64,000 bases of DNA from Sphingobium sp. 66-54. Its GTDB lineage: Bacteria > Pseudomonadota > Alphaproteobacteria > Sphingomonadales > Sphingomonadaceae. Numbering within the stretch: the stretch's first letter is position 1; the number at the start of each line of letters is the position of its first letter. This document shows, one piece after another, positions 39,075 to 47,266 of this stretch. The position numbers and the translations under genes are program-made. The stretch lies in contig MKWI01000016.1 in NCBI GenBank assembly GCA_001899715.1, positions 62,001 to 126,000 of the forward strand. Reading direction: 5' to 3'. The notes below the pieces were generated by a model that worked only from the letters and a program-made list of their open reading frames with translations, was not told where the DNA came from and did not search any database.

Positions 39075-40205
39075 ATGGGCGAGCAGCTTGCCGATGGCAG
39101 CGAGAAGGGATTGCGCGGCTATGCGGAGGAGCGCGGCGTGCGTCGGCGGGTCGGCCTGACGCCGCCCGAGGGTGCGATCGACCGCAATCCGCCCTACAAG
39201 CGCATCGCCACCGAGGAGGCGTGGACCTTTCCGGATCTGGTCAAGGCGCAGACCGATTATCTGGCGAGCGGCGCCGCCCCCGACGATCCGTCGCTGGCGA
39301 TGGCCGGTATGTTCGCCGCCCAGCCGCGTTTGCAGGAGCAGCTTCAGAATTTGGGCGATCTGCGCCTTGCGCATATGGACGAATATGGCATCGACCGGCA
39401 GTTGCTGCTGCTCACCGCGCCGGGCGTGCAGGTGGTGCGGCCGGGCGAGGGGGCGGCCTATGCCCGCGCGGCCAACGATATCGCCGCGCAGGCGTGCCGC
39501 GATCATCCGGATCGCTTCTCCGCGCTGGCCGCCTTCGATCCGCGCGATGTTGCGGGCTCGGTCAAGGAGATTGAGCGGGCGATGACCGCCCTCAAGCTCA
39601 ACGGTGCCGTGCTCAACTCGCATTTTCAGGGGCACTATCTCGACGAGCCGGCTTATGAGCCGATCATCGAGGCGCTCGCCGCGCACGATGCCGCGCTCTA
39701 CATCCACCCCACCGCACCGGCGGCCGGGCGCATCTATCAGGAGCGCGGTTTCTACGGTGCGCTCGGCGGCTTTCCGCATGACGTGTGGCTGCATGCCATG
39801 GGGCTGATCTTCTCCGGCGCATTCGACAAATATCCGAACTTCCGCGTCGTCATCGGCCATCTCGGCGAGTGTCTGCCGCTGCATCTCTACCGGTTCGACT
39901 GGATGCAGAACAATGCGGACGGTGTGCCCGGTCTGCGCGGCGGCCAGCCGGCGGTGACGCTCAAGCAGCCGGTCTCACATTATTTCCGCAACAACATCTG
40001 GATCACCACCAGCGGCGTGGGGTGGGAGCCGGCGATCAAATTCTGCATGGAGGTGCTGGGGCCGGAGCGGGTGCTTTACGCGATGGACTATCCCTATCAG
40101 CAATCCTCGGACGAGGTGGCGGCTTATGACCGCATGGCCCTCTCGTCCGAGCACAAGATGATGCTGATGCAGACCAACGCCGAGCAGGTGTTCCGCCTGA
40201 GCTGA
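39075..40205 (+). CDS. Amidohydrolase-family decarboxylase, LigW-like
   Basis: 376 residues of the ACMSD/gamma-resorcylate/5-carboxyvanillate decarboxylase group. The N-terminal metal motif is YKRIATEEAWTFP, where Glu stands in for the first His as in LigW; other sites are LYIHPTAPAAG, VIGHLGECLPLHLYRFD and YAMDYPYQQS (late Asp). LigW removes CO2 from 5-carboxyvanillate in biphenyl dimer breakdown; an activity on another hydroxybenzoate is equally possible. AAGGAGAGG precedes the ATG. Last gene of the NTF2-like operon. Confidence 0.75.
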   Translation: MGEQLADGSEKGLRGYAEERGVRRRVGLTPPEGAIDRNPPYKRIATEEAWTFPDLVKAQTDYLASGAAPDDPSLAMAGMFAAQPRLQEQLQNLGDLRLAHMDEYGIDRQLLLLTAPGVQVVRPGEGAAYARAANDIAAQACRDHPDRFSALAAFDPRDVAGSVKEIERAMTALKLNGAVLNSHFQGHYLDEPAYEPIIEALAAHDAALYIHPTAPAAGRIYQERGFYGALGGFPHDVWLHAMGLIFSGAFDKYPNFRVVIGHLGECLPLHLYRFDWMQNNADGVPGLRGGQPAVTLKQPVSHYFRNNIWITTSGVGWEPAIKFCMEVLGPERVLYAMDYPYQQSSDEVAAYDRMALSSEHKMMLMQTNAEQVFRLS

Positions 40206-40530
40206 AAGGGACTCGCCCAGCGGAGGAGACTGCCTGCGCCAGCGTGGGAACGCGGGGCTCGATGGACGGCCGGGCCTATGTGCTTTGCGTCTGGTCAAGG
40301 CGGCGCGCGCTCCACTCCGTCATGATCGTGATCGCAGCGCACGAGCAGCGTGGAGACGACTCCTCCAGGGATCGTCGCCGCGCGGAGCTTGTTGACTCTA
40401 TCTGGTAAGTTGATTGTGTCTAAAATGTCACCCCCGCCGGTCGTTGCGACCAGAGGACGCCTTAAGGGCGAGACAAATCGCTGATTCGTGCCCATAGGGG
40501 CGGCCCTCACCCCAGAGTGAAAGAGGTATT
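40206..40530. other. Intergenic region before the second TonB receptor
   Basis: 325 bases without a gene. TTGACT at 40392 and TAAAAT at 40421 are promoter-like but too far apart (23 bases) for a good sigma-70 pair. The receptor's ribosome site (AGAGG) is at the end. Nothing else recognised. Confidence 0.3.
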
Positions 40531-42843
40531 ATGCGTTACAAAGTCGATATCAAGGCGGGGTCTGCGTTGCTTTTGTCTGCAAGCGCCCTCGCTCTCGGTT
40601 TGGCTCAGCCGGCCATGGCGCAGGAGGCGACCCCGGCCGCCCCGCAGGCTGCGGATGAAGGCGAGACCGCCGACATCGTCGTCACCGCCCAGTTCCGCTC
40701 GCAGCGTTTGCAGGACACGCCGCTGTCGATCACCGCGATGAACGCCGATCTGCTCAACGCCCGCAGCCAGACGGACATTGCGCAGGTCGCCGGCCAGGCG
40801 CCGAACGTCACGCTGACGCCGATGGGCAGTGCTTACGGCGCCTCCATGGGTGCGTCGATCCGTGGCGTCGGCCAGTTCGACTTCAATCCGGCCTATGAGC
40901 CGGGCGTCGGCATGTATATCGACGATGTTTACTATGCAACGCTGACCGGCGGCAATTTCGACCTGCTCGACCTGGAGCGGGTCGAGGTGCTGCGCGGCCC
41001 GCAAGGTACGCTGACCGGCCGTAACTCGATCGGCGGCGCTATCAAGCTGTTCTCGCGCAAGCCCAATGGCGAGGATGGCGGCTCGGTCGAGGCGACCTAT
41101 GGCTCGCGCGACCGCGTCGATGTGCGCGGCAGTGCCGACTTCACGCTGGCGGATGGGCTCTACGGCCGCGTCGCCGGCGTCTACAAGCGGCAGGACGGTT
41201 ATGTCGACATGGTCGATTATGGCTGCGCTCACCCCGGCAACCCGGAGGGCATCGCCCCGCAGCGCGCCGAGGGAAGCTGCGTTGTCGATACGCTGGGCGG
41301 CCGCAGCTATGTCGGCGTGCGCGGTACGTTGCGCTACGATCCCGGCACCGGGGTCGAGGTCATCATCAACACCGACTACACCAACGAAGACCGCACCAAC
41401 AGCGCGGACGTTGTGACCACAGCGCGCAACCCCAACTTCATCTGCGGCGAGCGCTGCACCTATGCGAGCTGGTTCCTGCCGGCCGCCGGCGATGCCGCCG
41501 CGCGTGAGTTCCCGCACCGCACCACGTTCGATGGCTGGGGCGTATCGGGCCACGTCAATATCGACCTGACCGACAGCATCCAGCTCCAGTCGATCACCGC
41601 CTATCGTCACTACAAGACGACCTGGGGCACGGATGATGACTACACGCCGGACGTGGCGATCGGCGCGGGCGGCTACAACCGGCTGACGCACCGCTTCTTC
41701 AGCCAGGAACTGCGCCTCAACGCGTCGCTCAACGATATGATCGACGTGACGCTGGGTGGCTTCTACTCGGATCAGAAGTCGATCTACTACACCATCCAGG
41801 ACATCCGCTACACCGGTCCGCTGCAATTCTACGGCGATGACCCGATCAACGCGAGCAGCAAGGCGGTGTTCGGCACGGCGATCGTCAAGCCGCTGCCCGA
41901 CTTCACGCTGACCGCGGGCCTGCGCTACACGGACGAGGAGAAGGATTACACCTTCACCCGCCGCACCTATGCCGGCGCGGTGCACCCGATCCTCGGCGCG
42001 CTGGACGGGTTCACCTCACGCTATGCGGGCGACCGCGTCGACTGGCGTGTCTCGGCCGACTATCGCTTCTCGCCGGAAGTGCTGGCTTATGCCACCGTAT
42101 CGACCGGCTTCAAGGGCGGCGGCGTCTCGGCGCGTCCGTTCAACGTGACGCAGGCGCAGAACGGTTCGTTCGGCCCGGAGACGCTCACCGCCTATGAGCT
42201 GGGCTTCAAGACCGACCTGTTTGATCGCGCCCTGCGGCTCAACGTCGCCGGCTTCATCAACAAGTATAAGGACGTCCAGCTCGCGCTGCGCGACTGCTCG
42301 GCCTATGGCGGCGGCCCTTGCGGCGTGGTGGCCAATGCGGGTGACGCGACCTTCCGCGGCATCGAGGCCGAGCTTCAGGCGGAGCCGATCGACGGCCTGA
42401 ATATCGACGGCTCGGCCTCCTATCTGGAAGCGGAGTGGAAGAAGGGCAGCCTGTCCCCGGCGCTCGGCACCTCGGTGCTGGAGATCGACCGTGCGACGAG
42501 CGCGCCGAAGTGGAAGTTCAGCGGCGGCATCCAGTACAAGGCGGAGCTGGGCGACGCGGGCAGCCTGACGCCGCGCTTCGATGTTGCCTATACCGGCCGG
42601 CGTTTCGGCGGCCGGGCGGTGCTGAACACCCCCTATGACTTCGACAACTACACCATCGCGAACGCGCGCCTCACCTGGCGCAACGTGAAAGAGGATCTCG
42701 AAGTCGCGTTGGAAGTGCAGAACCTGTTCGACGAATATTATTATCCGAGCCGGTTCGACGCGATCTACCAGTTCACCGGGACGGTCTACAACAATGTCGG
42801 CCGCCCGCGCGAATGGGCGGTCACGGTCAAGAAGCGCTTCTGA
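40531..42843 (+). CDS. TonB-dependent outer-membrane receptor
   Basis: 770 residues. Signal peptide to about residue 30 (ends AQPAMAQ), TonB-box-like DIVVTAQFR, plug (TPLSITAMNADLLNARSQ, VEVLRGPQGTLTGRNSIGGA) and a barrel ending in Phe (WAVTVKKRF). Related to the receptor at 21635 but clearly diverged. It lies between a LigW-like gene and the PCMH-type operon and probably imports a lignin-derived aromatic; the ligand is unknown. Confidence 0.92.
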   Translation: MRYKVDIKAGSALLLSASALALGLAQPAMAQEATPAAPQAADEGETADIVVTAQFRSQRLQDTPLSITAMNADLLNARSQTDIAQVAGQAPNVTLTPMGSAYGASMGASIRGVGQFDFNPAYEPGVGMYIDDVYYATLTGGNFDLLDLERVEVLRGPQGTLTGRNSIGGAIKLFSRKPNGEDGGSVEATYGSRDRVDVRGSADFTLADGLYGRVAGVYKRQDGYVDMVDYGCAHPGNPEGIAPQRAEGSCVVDTLGGRSYVGVRGTLRYDPGTGVEVIINTDYTNEDRTNSADVVTTARNPNFICGERCTYASWFLPAAGDAAAREFPHRTTFDGWGVSGHVNIDLTDSIQLQSITAYRHYKTTWGTDDDYTPDVAIGAGGYNRLTHRFFSQELRLNASLNDMIDVTLGGFYSDQKSIYYTIQDIRYTGPLQFYGDDPINASSKAVFGTAIVKPLPDFTLTAGLRYTDEEKDYTFTRRTYAGAVHPILGALDGFTSRYAGDRVDWRVSADYRFSPEVLAYATVSTGFKGGGVSARPFNVTQAQNGSFGPETLTAYELGFKTDLFDRALRLNVAGFINKYKDVQLALRDCSAYGGGPCGVVANAGDATFRGIEAELQAEPIDGLNIDGSASYLEAEWKKGSLSPALGTSVLEIDRATSAPKWKFSGGIQYKAELGDAGSLTPRFDVAYTGRRFGGRAVLNTPYDFDNYTIANARLTWRNVKEDLEVALEVQNLFDEYYYPSRFDAIYQFTGTVYNNVGRPREWAVTVKKRF

Positions 42844-42856
42844 CCTGAACAAGATT

Positions 42857-42885
42857 GGGCGGCTGTCATCGGACAGCCGCCCTTT
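42857..42885 (+). terminator. Terminator after the second TonB receptor
   Basis: Stem GGGCGGCTGT (42857-42866) and ACAGCCGCCC (42873-42882), followed by TTT. It starts 13 bases after the receptor stop and separates it from the flavoenzyme operon. Confidence 0.8.
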
Positions 42886-42972
42886 CCGTTTGAAATGCGC
42901 GGGCCTCCTGCGCTAGCCATGGACGAGGGGGCGAACCGGAACGCCTTCCGCGAGAGGGGAGAGGGAACCGAT

Positions 42973-44550
42973 ATGCAGCTCACATTGCCGCCCCGTTTGT
43001 CACCGCAGGGCTTCGATGCCGCGGTCAAGGCGTTGCAGGGCGTCGTCGGCGCCGGCTGGGTGATGACGACCGACCAGGATCGCGACGCTTATGCGGATAT
43101 TTACGCACCGGGGCCGGAGACGCTGTGGGGCGCCAGCGGCGCGGTTGCGCCGTCGACCGTCGAGGAGATCCAGGCGGTCGTGCGCATCGCCAACGAGCAC
43201 AAGCTGCCCCTGTGGACCGTCGCGCGCGGCAAGAACCTGGGTTACGGCACCGCCGCGCCGCGCATGCCCGGCTCCATGGTGCTGGACCTCGGGCGCATGG
43301 ACAAGATCATCGAGCTGGATCCGGAACTGGGTTACTGCGTGATCGAGCCGGGCGTCGGCTTTATCGACCTTTACGAGCGCATCCAGCGTGAAAAGCTGCC
43401 GCTGATGATGTCCGTCCCCGGCAATGGCTGGGGCTCGGTGCTCGGCAACGCGCTGGACCACGGCATCGGCTACACGCCCTACGGCGTCCACGCCAAGAAC
43501 ATCTGCGGCATGGAAGTGGTGCTGGGCACCGGCGACCTCATCCGCACCGGGCTGGGCGCGATGGAGAAGAACCACGCCTGGCACATGTTCCCATTCAACT
43601 ACGGGCCGAGCTGGGACCAGATGTTCAGCCAGTCCAACCTTGGCATCGTCACCAAGGCGGGCATGTGGCTGATGCCTGAACCGGACAGCTCGCTCGAACT
43701 TAATCTCGACATTCCCGAGGCGGAGGATATCGGCTGGGTGGTCGATACGCTGACCCCGCTGAAGCTCTCCGGAATCATCGACCAATCGATCTTCATCCCG
43801 AGCTGGCTCGGCAAGATGGTGATCCTCGGCCAGCGCAAGGACTTCTGGGACAAGCCCGGCGCCATACCCGACTGGCGCGTCGCCGAGCTGCTCAAGGAGC
43901 ACAAGCTGGGTTACTGGAAGGTGCAGATCCGCGTCTATGGCGACGAGGCCGTCAACAAGGCCAAGGCGGAGGTCATCAAGGCCACCTTCAAGAAGCATAT
44001 CGCCACACCGATGGAGGAAGTCTGGTGGCGCCGGGGCGACCCGACCAACGTGATGGACACTACCCTCGGCGTGCCCTCCGCGGTGCCGCTGCAAATGGGC
44101 GACTGGGTCGGCGGCAAGAGCGCGCACCTCGGCTTCTCGCCGGTGGTGCCGGCCACCTCCAGGCATGTGCTCGACCAGATGAAGCGCAGCCGCAAGATCA
44201 TCTCGGACCACGATGTGGATTTCTACGCGAGCTTCACCATCGGCGGGCGTTTCGCCAATAACGTCAACATGCTGATGTATGACCGCGACAATCCCGGTCA
44301 GGTGGAGGCGATCAAGAAGCTGTTCAACGCGCTGATCGCAGATGCGGCGGCTAACGGCTATGCCGAATATCGCACCCACATCGGCTGGATGGACACGATC
44401 GCCGACACGTTCGATTTCAACGATCACAGCATGCGGCGAATGACCGAGAAGGTGAAGGACGCGCTCGACCCGAATGGCATCCTCTCCCCCGGCAAGCAGG
44501 GCATCTGGCCTACCGCTTATGCCGATCAGCGCGGAAAGGCACTGGCATGA
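42973..44550 (+). CDS. VAO/PCMH-family FAD enzyme (4-alkylphenol or vanillyl-alcohol type)
   Basis: 525 residues, similar in length to the flavoprotein of p-cresol methylhydroxylase (~520) and vanillyl-alcohol oxidase. FAD-binding PP-loop region LWTVARGKNLGYGTAAPRMP, GYCVIEPGVGFIDLYERIQ and the typical GNALDHGIGYTPYGVHAKNI. Such enzymes dehydrogenate and hydroxylate para-alkylphenols at the benzylic carbon. The paired cytochrome c downstream makes a dehydrogenase of PCMH or eugenol-hydroxylase type more likely than an oxidase. The residue that holds FAD covalently was not identified. ATG 42973 is preceded by GAGGG. Confidence 0.85.
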   Translation: MQLTLPPRLSPQGFDAAVKALQGVVGAGWVMTTDQDRDAYADIYAPGPETLWGASGAVAPSTVEEIQAVVRIANEHKLPLWTVARGKNLGYGTAAPRMPGSMVLDLGRMDKIIELDPELGYCVIEPGVGFIDLYERIQREKLPLMMSVPGNGWGSVLGNALDHGIGYTPYGVHAKNICGMEVVLGTGDLIRTGLGAMEKNHAWHMFPFNYGPSWDQMFSQSNLGIVTKAGMWLMPEPDSSLELNLDIPEAEDIGWVVDTLTPLKLSGIIDQSIFIPSWLGKMVILGQRKDFWDKPGAIPDWRVAELLKEHKLGYWKVQIRVYGDEAVNKAKAEVIKATFKKHIATPMEEVWWRRGDPTNVMDTTLGVPSAVPLQMGDWVGGKSAHLGFSPVVPATSRHVLDQMKRSRKIISDHDVDFYASFTIGGRFANNVNMLMYDRDNPGQVEAIKKLFNALIADAAANGYAEYRTHIGWMDTIADTFDFNDHSMRRMTEKVKDALDPNGILSPGKQGIWPTAYADQRGKALA

Positions 44551-44987
44551 GGGGGGTGCGCACGGGCCTCGTCGCCCTTTCCATCGCGCTGGCGCTGACC
44601 GGCTGCAAAGTTGTCGAGACCGACAACAAGGCGCAGGCCGATGGCGCACCCGCCGGGCCGCCGCCTCCTCCGCCGCACCAGATGCGCGCCGAGATGGCCG
44701 CCGGCGACCGGCTGCATACCACGATGACCGGCGAGGATCTGTTCTCCAATCGTTGCGGCACCTGCCACCTCGATTGGGGCATGGGCACGAACCTCATCAC
44801 CAAGCAGCAAGTGGCGCTTGGCCGCCCGCCGAGCATGGGGCTGCTCGCCAACCGCGATGATCTTACCGCCGATTATGTGAAATCGGTGGCGCGCATGGGC
44901 AAGGGCGCGATGCCCCGCCAGACCCGTGTCGACGTGACCGATGCGGAGTTGGACAGGATCGCTGCCTATCTGGGGAAGGGCAAATGA
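44547..44987 (+). CDS. Lipoprotein cytochrome c, partner of the flavoenzyme
   Basis: 146 residues. Signal with lipobox LALTGC (lipid Cys 20), a Pro-rich linker (PPPPPP near 40), heme motif CGTCH at 70-74 and probable axial Met122 in GKGAMPRQ. Soluble PCMH cytochromes have a plain signal; here the carrier seems anchored by a lipid. It should take electrons from the flavoprotein to the respiratory chain. ATGA overlap with the flavoenzyme gene and with the next gene. Confidence 0.88.
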   Translation: MRGVRTGLVALSIALALTGCKVVETDNKAQADGAPAGPPPPPPHQMRAEMAAGDRLHTTMTGEDLFSNRCGTCHLDWGMGTNLITKQQVALGRPPSMGLLANRDDLTADYVKSVARMGKGAMPRQTRVDVTDAELDRIAAYLGKGK

Positions 44988-45355
44988 GCGTCTCGCGGCG
45001 GGAGATATTGGGCGGCGTGGCGCTGCTTGGCGCGGCGGGCACCTTCGGCCTGCACAGGATGGCGGGGCAGGGCGCGGCCATACCGGCGCCGCGCGTCGTC
45101 ATCTATGACAGTCGCCGGCCGGCGAGCCTCGCCTCCGTGCAGGCGCGGTCGGATGCGGTGCGGATAGACCTCGCCCGCGAGCAGGTGGAGAACTGGCGCG
45201 CTGTCCGTGCGCTCGGCCGTGAGGGGCCGGTCGCCGGCGTCACCGGCTGGACCGATTATGTCGCCGCGCGCGGCTGGCTGGAGCAGCGCGGCCTGCGCGT
45301 CACCGCCGAAGCGCATGACCGGCAGGCCGATCTCATCCGCTGGACGATGGCCTGA
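44984..45355 (+). CDS. Small Tat-exported protein of unknown function in the PCMH-type operon
   Basis: 123 residues. MSVSRREILGGVALLGAAG is a clear twin-arginine signal. The mature ~95 residues (VVIYDSRRPASLASVQARSD, later VAGVTGWTDYVAARGWLEQR) contain no Cys and no known cofactor motif. A Tat signal implies folding before export, and the four-base overlap with the cytochrome gene ties it to the flavoenzyme. It may help assembly or carry the flavoprotein, which lacks a signal of its own, through Tat; this is inference. Confidence 0.6.
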   Translation: MSVSRREILGGVALLGAAGTFGLHRMAGQGAAIPAPRVVIYDSRRPASLASVQARSDAVRIDLAREQVENWRAVRALGREGPVAGVTGWTDYVAARGWLEQRGLRVTAEAHDRQADLIRWTMA

Positions 45356-45445
45356 GAGCGTTTGCTTGAAGGCACAGCCTTGCGAGGCGTGAAACATGCG
45401 TCAAATTGACTATGTCCGCGTGGGATGCATGGCCTAGAGCCAACC

Positions 45446-45524
45446 TTGTGTTCCTGCGAAAGCAGGAACCTAGAGCGGTAGGGAGCGGCCGCTGGGCCCT
45501 GGGCTCCTGCTTCCGCAGGAGCAC
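45446..45524. repeat. Inverted pair of GTGCTCCTGC repeat units
   Basis: Left unit TTGTGTTCCTGCGAAAGCAG from 45446; right unit GGGCCCTGGGCTCCTGCTTC from 45494, ending GCAGGAGCAC at 45524. The units are hairpins and also face each other. Lies in the gap between the Tat-protein gene and the GST pair. Confidence 0.85.
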
Positions 45525-45600
45525 GGGCGCTATCCCGTCAAGGCAACGAGGGATCGAGAGGAAGCTAAAGCATGGCCCCGGCCACCACAGGAGCGGCATC

Positions 45601-46380
45601 ATGAGCGAGGACCTGACCCTCTACCATTGGGAGCCCAACGCCAATAGCGGTAAGCCCATGCTGACGCTGGTCGAGAAGGGCGTGCCGTTCGCCAGCCATT
45701 ATATCGACCTGCTCGCCTTCGATCAACACAAGCCGGACTATCTGGCGATCAACCCGATGGGGACGATCCCGGCGATGGTCCATGGTGGGCGGCTGATGAA
45801 CGAATCCACCGCGATCATGGAATATGTCGAGGAGGCGTTCCCTGGCCCGGCGCTGATGCCCGCCGACGCGCGCGACCGCTGGCGGGTGCGTTGGTGGATG
45901 AAGTATTTCGATCAGTGGCTTGGCCCGAGCCTCTCGATGCTCGGCTGGAATGTCGGCATCGGCCCCAAGGTGCGCGAGCGCGACCCGGAGGAACTCAAGG
46001 CCGCGATCGACCGCATCCCGCTGCCCGAGCGCCGCATCGCGTGGCGCAAGGCGATCTACGGCCTGTTCAGCGAGGAGGAGCTGGCCGAATCCACCCGCCG
46101 CATCCTCATCGGTATCGATCTCGTCGAGAAGACGCTGGTGCAGCGCGAATGGCTTGCGTGCGACAGCTACAGCCTTGCGGATATCAACGCGTTCAACTCG
46201 GCCTATTTCCTGCCGATCTCGCAGGGCGAGCACTGCAACGACGAGAAGACGCCGCGCATCATGCGCTGGCTGCGCACCATCTATGCCCGCCCGGCAGTCA
46301 AGACCACCTGGGCGATGGGCCGCACCGCGATGGCCAGCCGCATCAAGATTTTCGAGGGCGAGGAGGTCGAGAAATGGTGA
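45601..46380 (+). CDS. Glutathione S-transferase, beta-etherase type (first of pair)
   Basis: 259 residues. N-terminal thioredoxin-like domain LYHWEPNANSGKPMLTLVEK, then AINPMGTIPAMVHGGRLMNE and STAIMEYVEEAFPG (glutathione site), then an all-helical domain with DSYSLADINAFN. The ANS motif, position of INP.G..P and length recall LigF/LigP etherases, which cleave beta-aryl ether ketones with glutathione. It overlaps a second GST gene by seven bases, as BaeA/BaeB heterodimeric etherase genes adjoin in Novosphingobium. No strong ribosome site before ATG 45601. Confidence 0.78.
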   Translation: MSEDLTLYHWEPNANSGKPMLTLVEKGVPFASHYIDLLAFDQHKPDYLAINPMGTIPAMVHGGRLMNESTAIMEYVEEAFPGPALMPADARDRWRVRWWMKYFDQWLGPSLSMLGWNVGIGPKVRERDPEELKAAIDRIPLPERRIAWRKAIYGLFSEEELAESTRRILIGIDLVEKTLVQREWLACDSYSLADINAFNSAYFLPISQGEHCNDEKTPRIMRWLRTIYARPAVKTTWAMGRTAMASRIKIFEGEEVEKW

Positions 46381-47153
46381 TGACCCTCTACCATGGCGAG
46401 CCGACCGGCCCGTCGCTCACCGTGCTTGCCGCTTTGTTCGAATCCGGGCTGGAGGCGGACCTGCGCCCGATCGACCTCGCGATGGGTGAACGCCACGCCG
46501 GGGCGATCCCGCTCAACGTCGAAACCAATTACAGCGTGGAAGGCGAGGGACCGGTGCTGGTCGTCGATGGCGAGGCACTGTGCGACAGCGTGTTCATCGG
46601 CTGCTTCCTCGACGATGCCGCGCCCGGCTCCGGCCTACGTCCGGCCGATCCGTATGTGCGCTGGGAGATGATGGCGTGGTGCCGCTGGATCATTGAGCGG
46701 CTGGCGCCCGGTGTCGCCGCGCTCGCCAACCGCGCCTGGACGACTCCGCGCCTCGCCGCGCTGGATGATGATGCCTTTGCGATCATCACCGGGCGGATTG
46801 TAGCGCAGGATCTGCGCGAGCGCTGGGAGGAAACCCGCGCCGGCACGCTCTCCGACGAGCACCGCGCCGCCAGCGAAGCGCGCGTGCATGAGGCGGCGAA
46901 GAAGGTCGATGATCGGCTGGTTGACCGCGATTGGATCATGGGTGATTTCAGCCTCGCCGATCTCGAAAGCTATGCCTGGCTCGCTCCGATGCGCGAACTG
47001 CTGCCCGCTGCCTTCGAGGGCAAACCGCACCTCGCCGCATGGCTGGCACGGGTCGCGGCGCGGCCCTCGGTCCAGCGCGCGCTGACGCAGGCGCGCACCC
47101 CCGAGCCCGCGCACGGCTTCGCGCCGGGGCCGGAGATCAACCGCTGGGGGTGA
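46374..47153 (+). CDS. Glutathione S-transferase-like protein (second of pair)
   Basis: 259 residues. Starts MVMTLYHGEPTGPSLTVLAA; the glutathione-domain part is less canonical (ETNYSVEGEGPVLVVDGEAL), with DWIMGDFSLADLESYAW in the helical domain. I take ATG 46374, seven bases after AGGAGG inside the first gene; ATG 46380 is possible. The weaker glutathione site and tight coupling suggest a subunit that works with the upstream GST, as in BaeA/BaeB. That comparison is from memory and unverified. Confidence 0.72.
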   Translation: MVMTLYHGEPTGPSLTVLAALFESGLEADLRPIDLAMGERHAGAIPLNVETNYSVEGEGPVLVVDGEALCDSVFIGCFLDDAAPGSGLRPADPYVRWEMMAWCRWIIERLAPGVAALANRAWTTPRLAALDDDAFAIITGRIVAQDLRERWEETRAGTLSDEHRAASEARVHEAAKKVDDRLVDRDWIMGDFSLADLESYAWLAPMRELLPAAFEGKPHLAAWLARVAARPSVQRALTQARTPEPAHGFAPGPEINRWG

Positions 47154-47266
47154 CGGACTAAAAATCTGAGGTGTTGTGCGAGGTACACGCGCCAAACCGT
47201 TGTTTTATGAATATTCCGATTGCCTGAAAACGCGGTGCGATCGGTTGGGGACCAAGAGGGAGAGCC

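Noticed and set aside
40392..40426. TTGACT...TAAAAT as a sigma-70 promoter for the second TonB receptor
   Set aside because: The 23-base spacing is too long for a normal -35/-10 pair.
40507..41985. Long minus-strand frame opposite the TonB receptor
   Set aside because: Antisense to a clear receptor; composition is that of GC-rich shadow frames.
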